The notes under the pieces: generated by a model
What the model was told of the DNA's origin: nothing
The model's database searches: none
Seen by the model: the letters and a program-made list of their open reading frames with translations, nothing else
Part shown: piece after piece, positions 23,513 to 23,533 of the stretch
Layout of the letters: each line of letters begins with the position of its first letter
Numbering within the stretch: the stretch's first letter is position 1
Program-made: the position numbers and the translations under genes
Source: CAZPMT01 sp964587655
GTDB lineage: Bacteria; Hydrogenedentota; Hydrogenedentia; Hydrogenedentales; SLHB01
DNA: 23,533 nucleotides
Assembly (NCBI GenBank): GCA_964587655.1
Contig: CAZPMT010000087.1
Span: forward strand, 1-23,533
Direction of reading: 5' to 3'

Positions 23513-23533
23513 CCAGAACACGCGCCGCCCCGC

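Noticed and set aside
1..23533. tRNA genes, CRISPR arrays, insertion sequences with transposase
   Set aside because: No cloverleaf T-loop with matching arms, no regularly spaced repeats and no transposase or integrase gene was seen on either strand.

Overview
This is a window of high-GC DNA (about 60% by eye) from a Gram-negative-type bacterium. Many products carry Sec signal peptides or lipoboxes. The mix of DUF4091/GH123-like enzymes, a PQQ/FG-GAP propeller fusion, a malectin-type domain, and a Gld-like ABC exporter with a DUF4340 partner recalls environmental Planctomycetota, Lentisphaerota or Hydrogenedentota genomes. That assignment is inference; the window holds no intact phylogenetic marker.

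Layout. (1) 1-4575: on the minus strand, an amino-sugar gene (nagB, 201-1010) follows a DUF4091/GH123-like glycosidase (1264-3027). The glycosidase lies head-to-head with a plus-strand NTF2-like repeat protein (3071-4312). Both genes seem to lack their expected secretion-signal 5' ends. A strong hairpin terminator (4422-4450) closes the plus-strand gene. (2) 4576-7394: a 738-residue lipoprotein with an N-terminal BACON-like domain has a near-consensus promoter (6895-6923) whose -35 region is tandemly duplicated. Upstream lie a degenerate 5S rRNA-like remnant (6984-7098) and a truncated secreted propeller gene (7101-7394). (3) 7417-13613: two large divergent secreted carbohydrate-active genes, a propeller+DUF4091 fusion (minus) and an alpha/alpha-barrel + beta-sandwich + malectin protein (plus), flank an intergenic region with a perfect 26-bp palindrome. 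(4) 13644-19643: a tightly coupled minus-strand operon reads ABC ATPase, ABC-2 permease, GldG-like protein, DUF4340 protein, lipoprotein. (5) 19644-23533: a long non-coding stretch contains two good promoters and a small four-cysteine protein. It is followed by cbiM with a PDGLE-domain partner, a cpYpsA-like (putative molybdenum carrier) protein, and a convergent membrane-anchored SGNH-type protein.

How the genes may work together. Regions 1-3 look like a polysaccharide or glycoprotein breakdown neighbourhood: secreted GH123-like enzymes and an alpha/alpha-barrel enzyme outside, and NagB feeding amino sugar into glycolysis inside. Region 4 is a self-contained envelope ABC system. Region 5 is metal (Co/Ni) uptake plus small accessory genes.

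The most unusual signals are non-coding or repeat-like. A 26-nt palindromic element occurs twice at 25/26 identity, once in frame inside nagB next to the active-site lid and once where the propeller gene breaks off. A 172-nt hairpin with 12-bp perfect terminal inverted repeats and flanking direct repeats sits between the cbiM promoter and its ribosome-binding site. Other signals are the 5S-like remnant, the duplicated -35 box, and the blunt head-to-head junction of two apparently beheaded genes.
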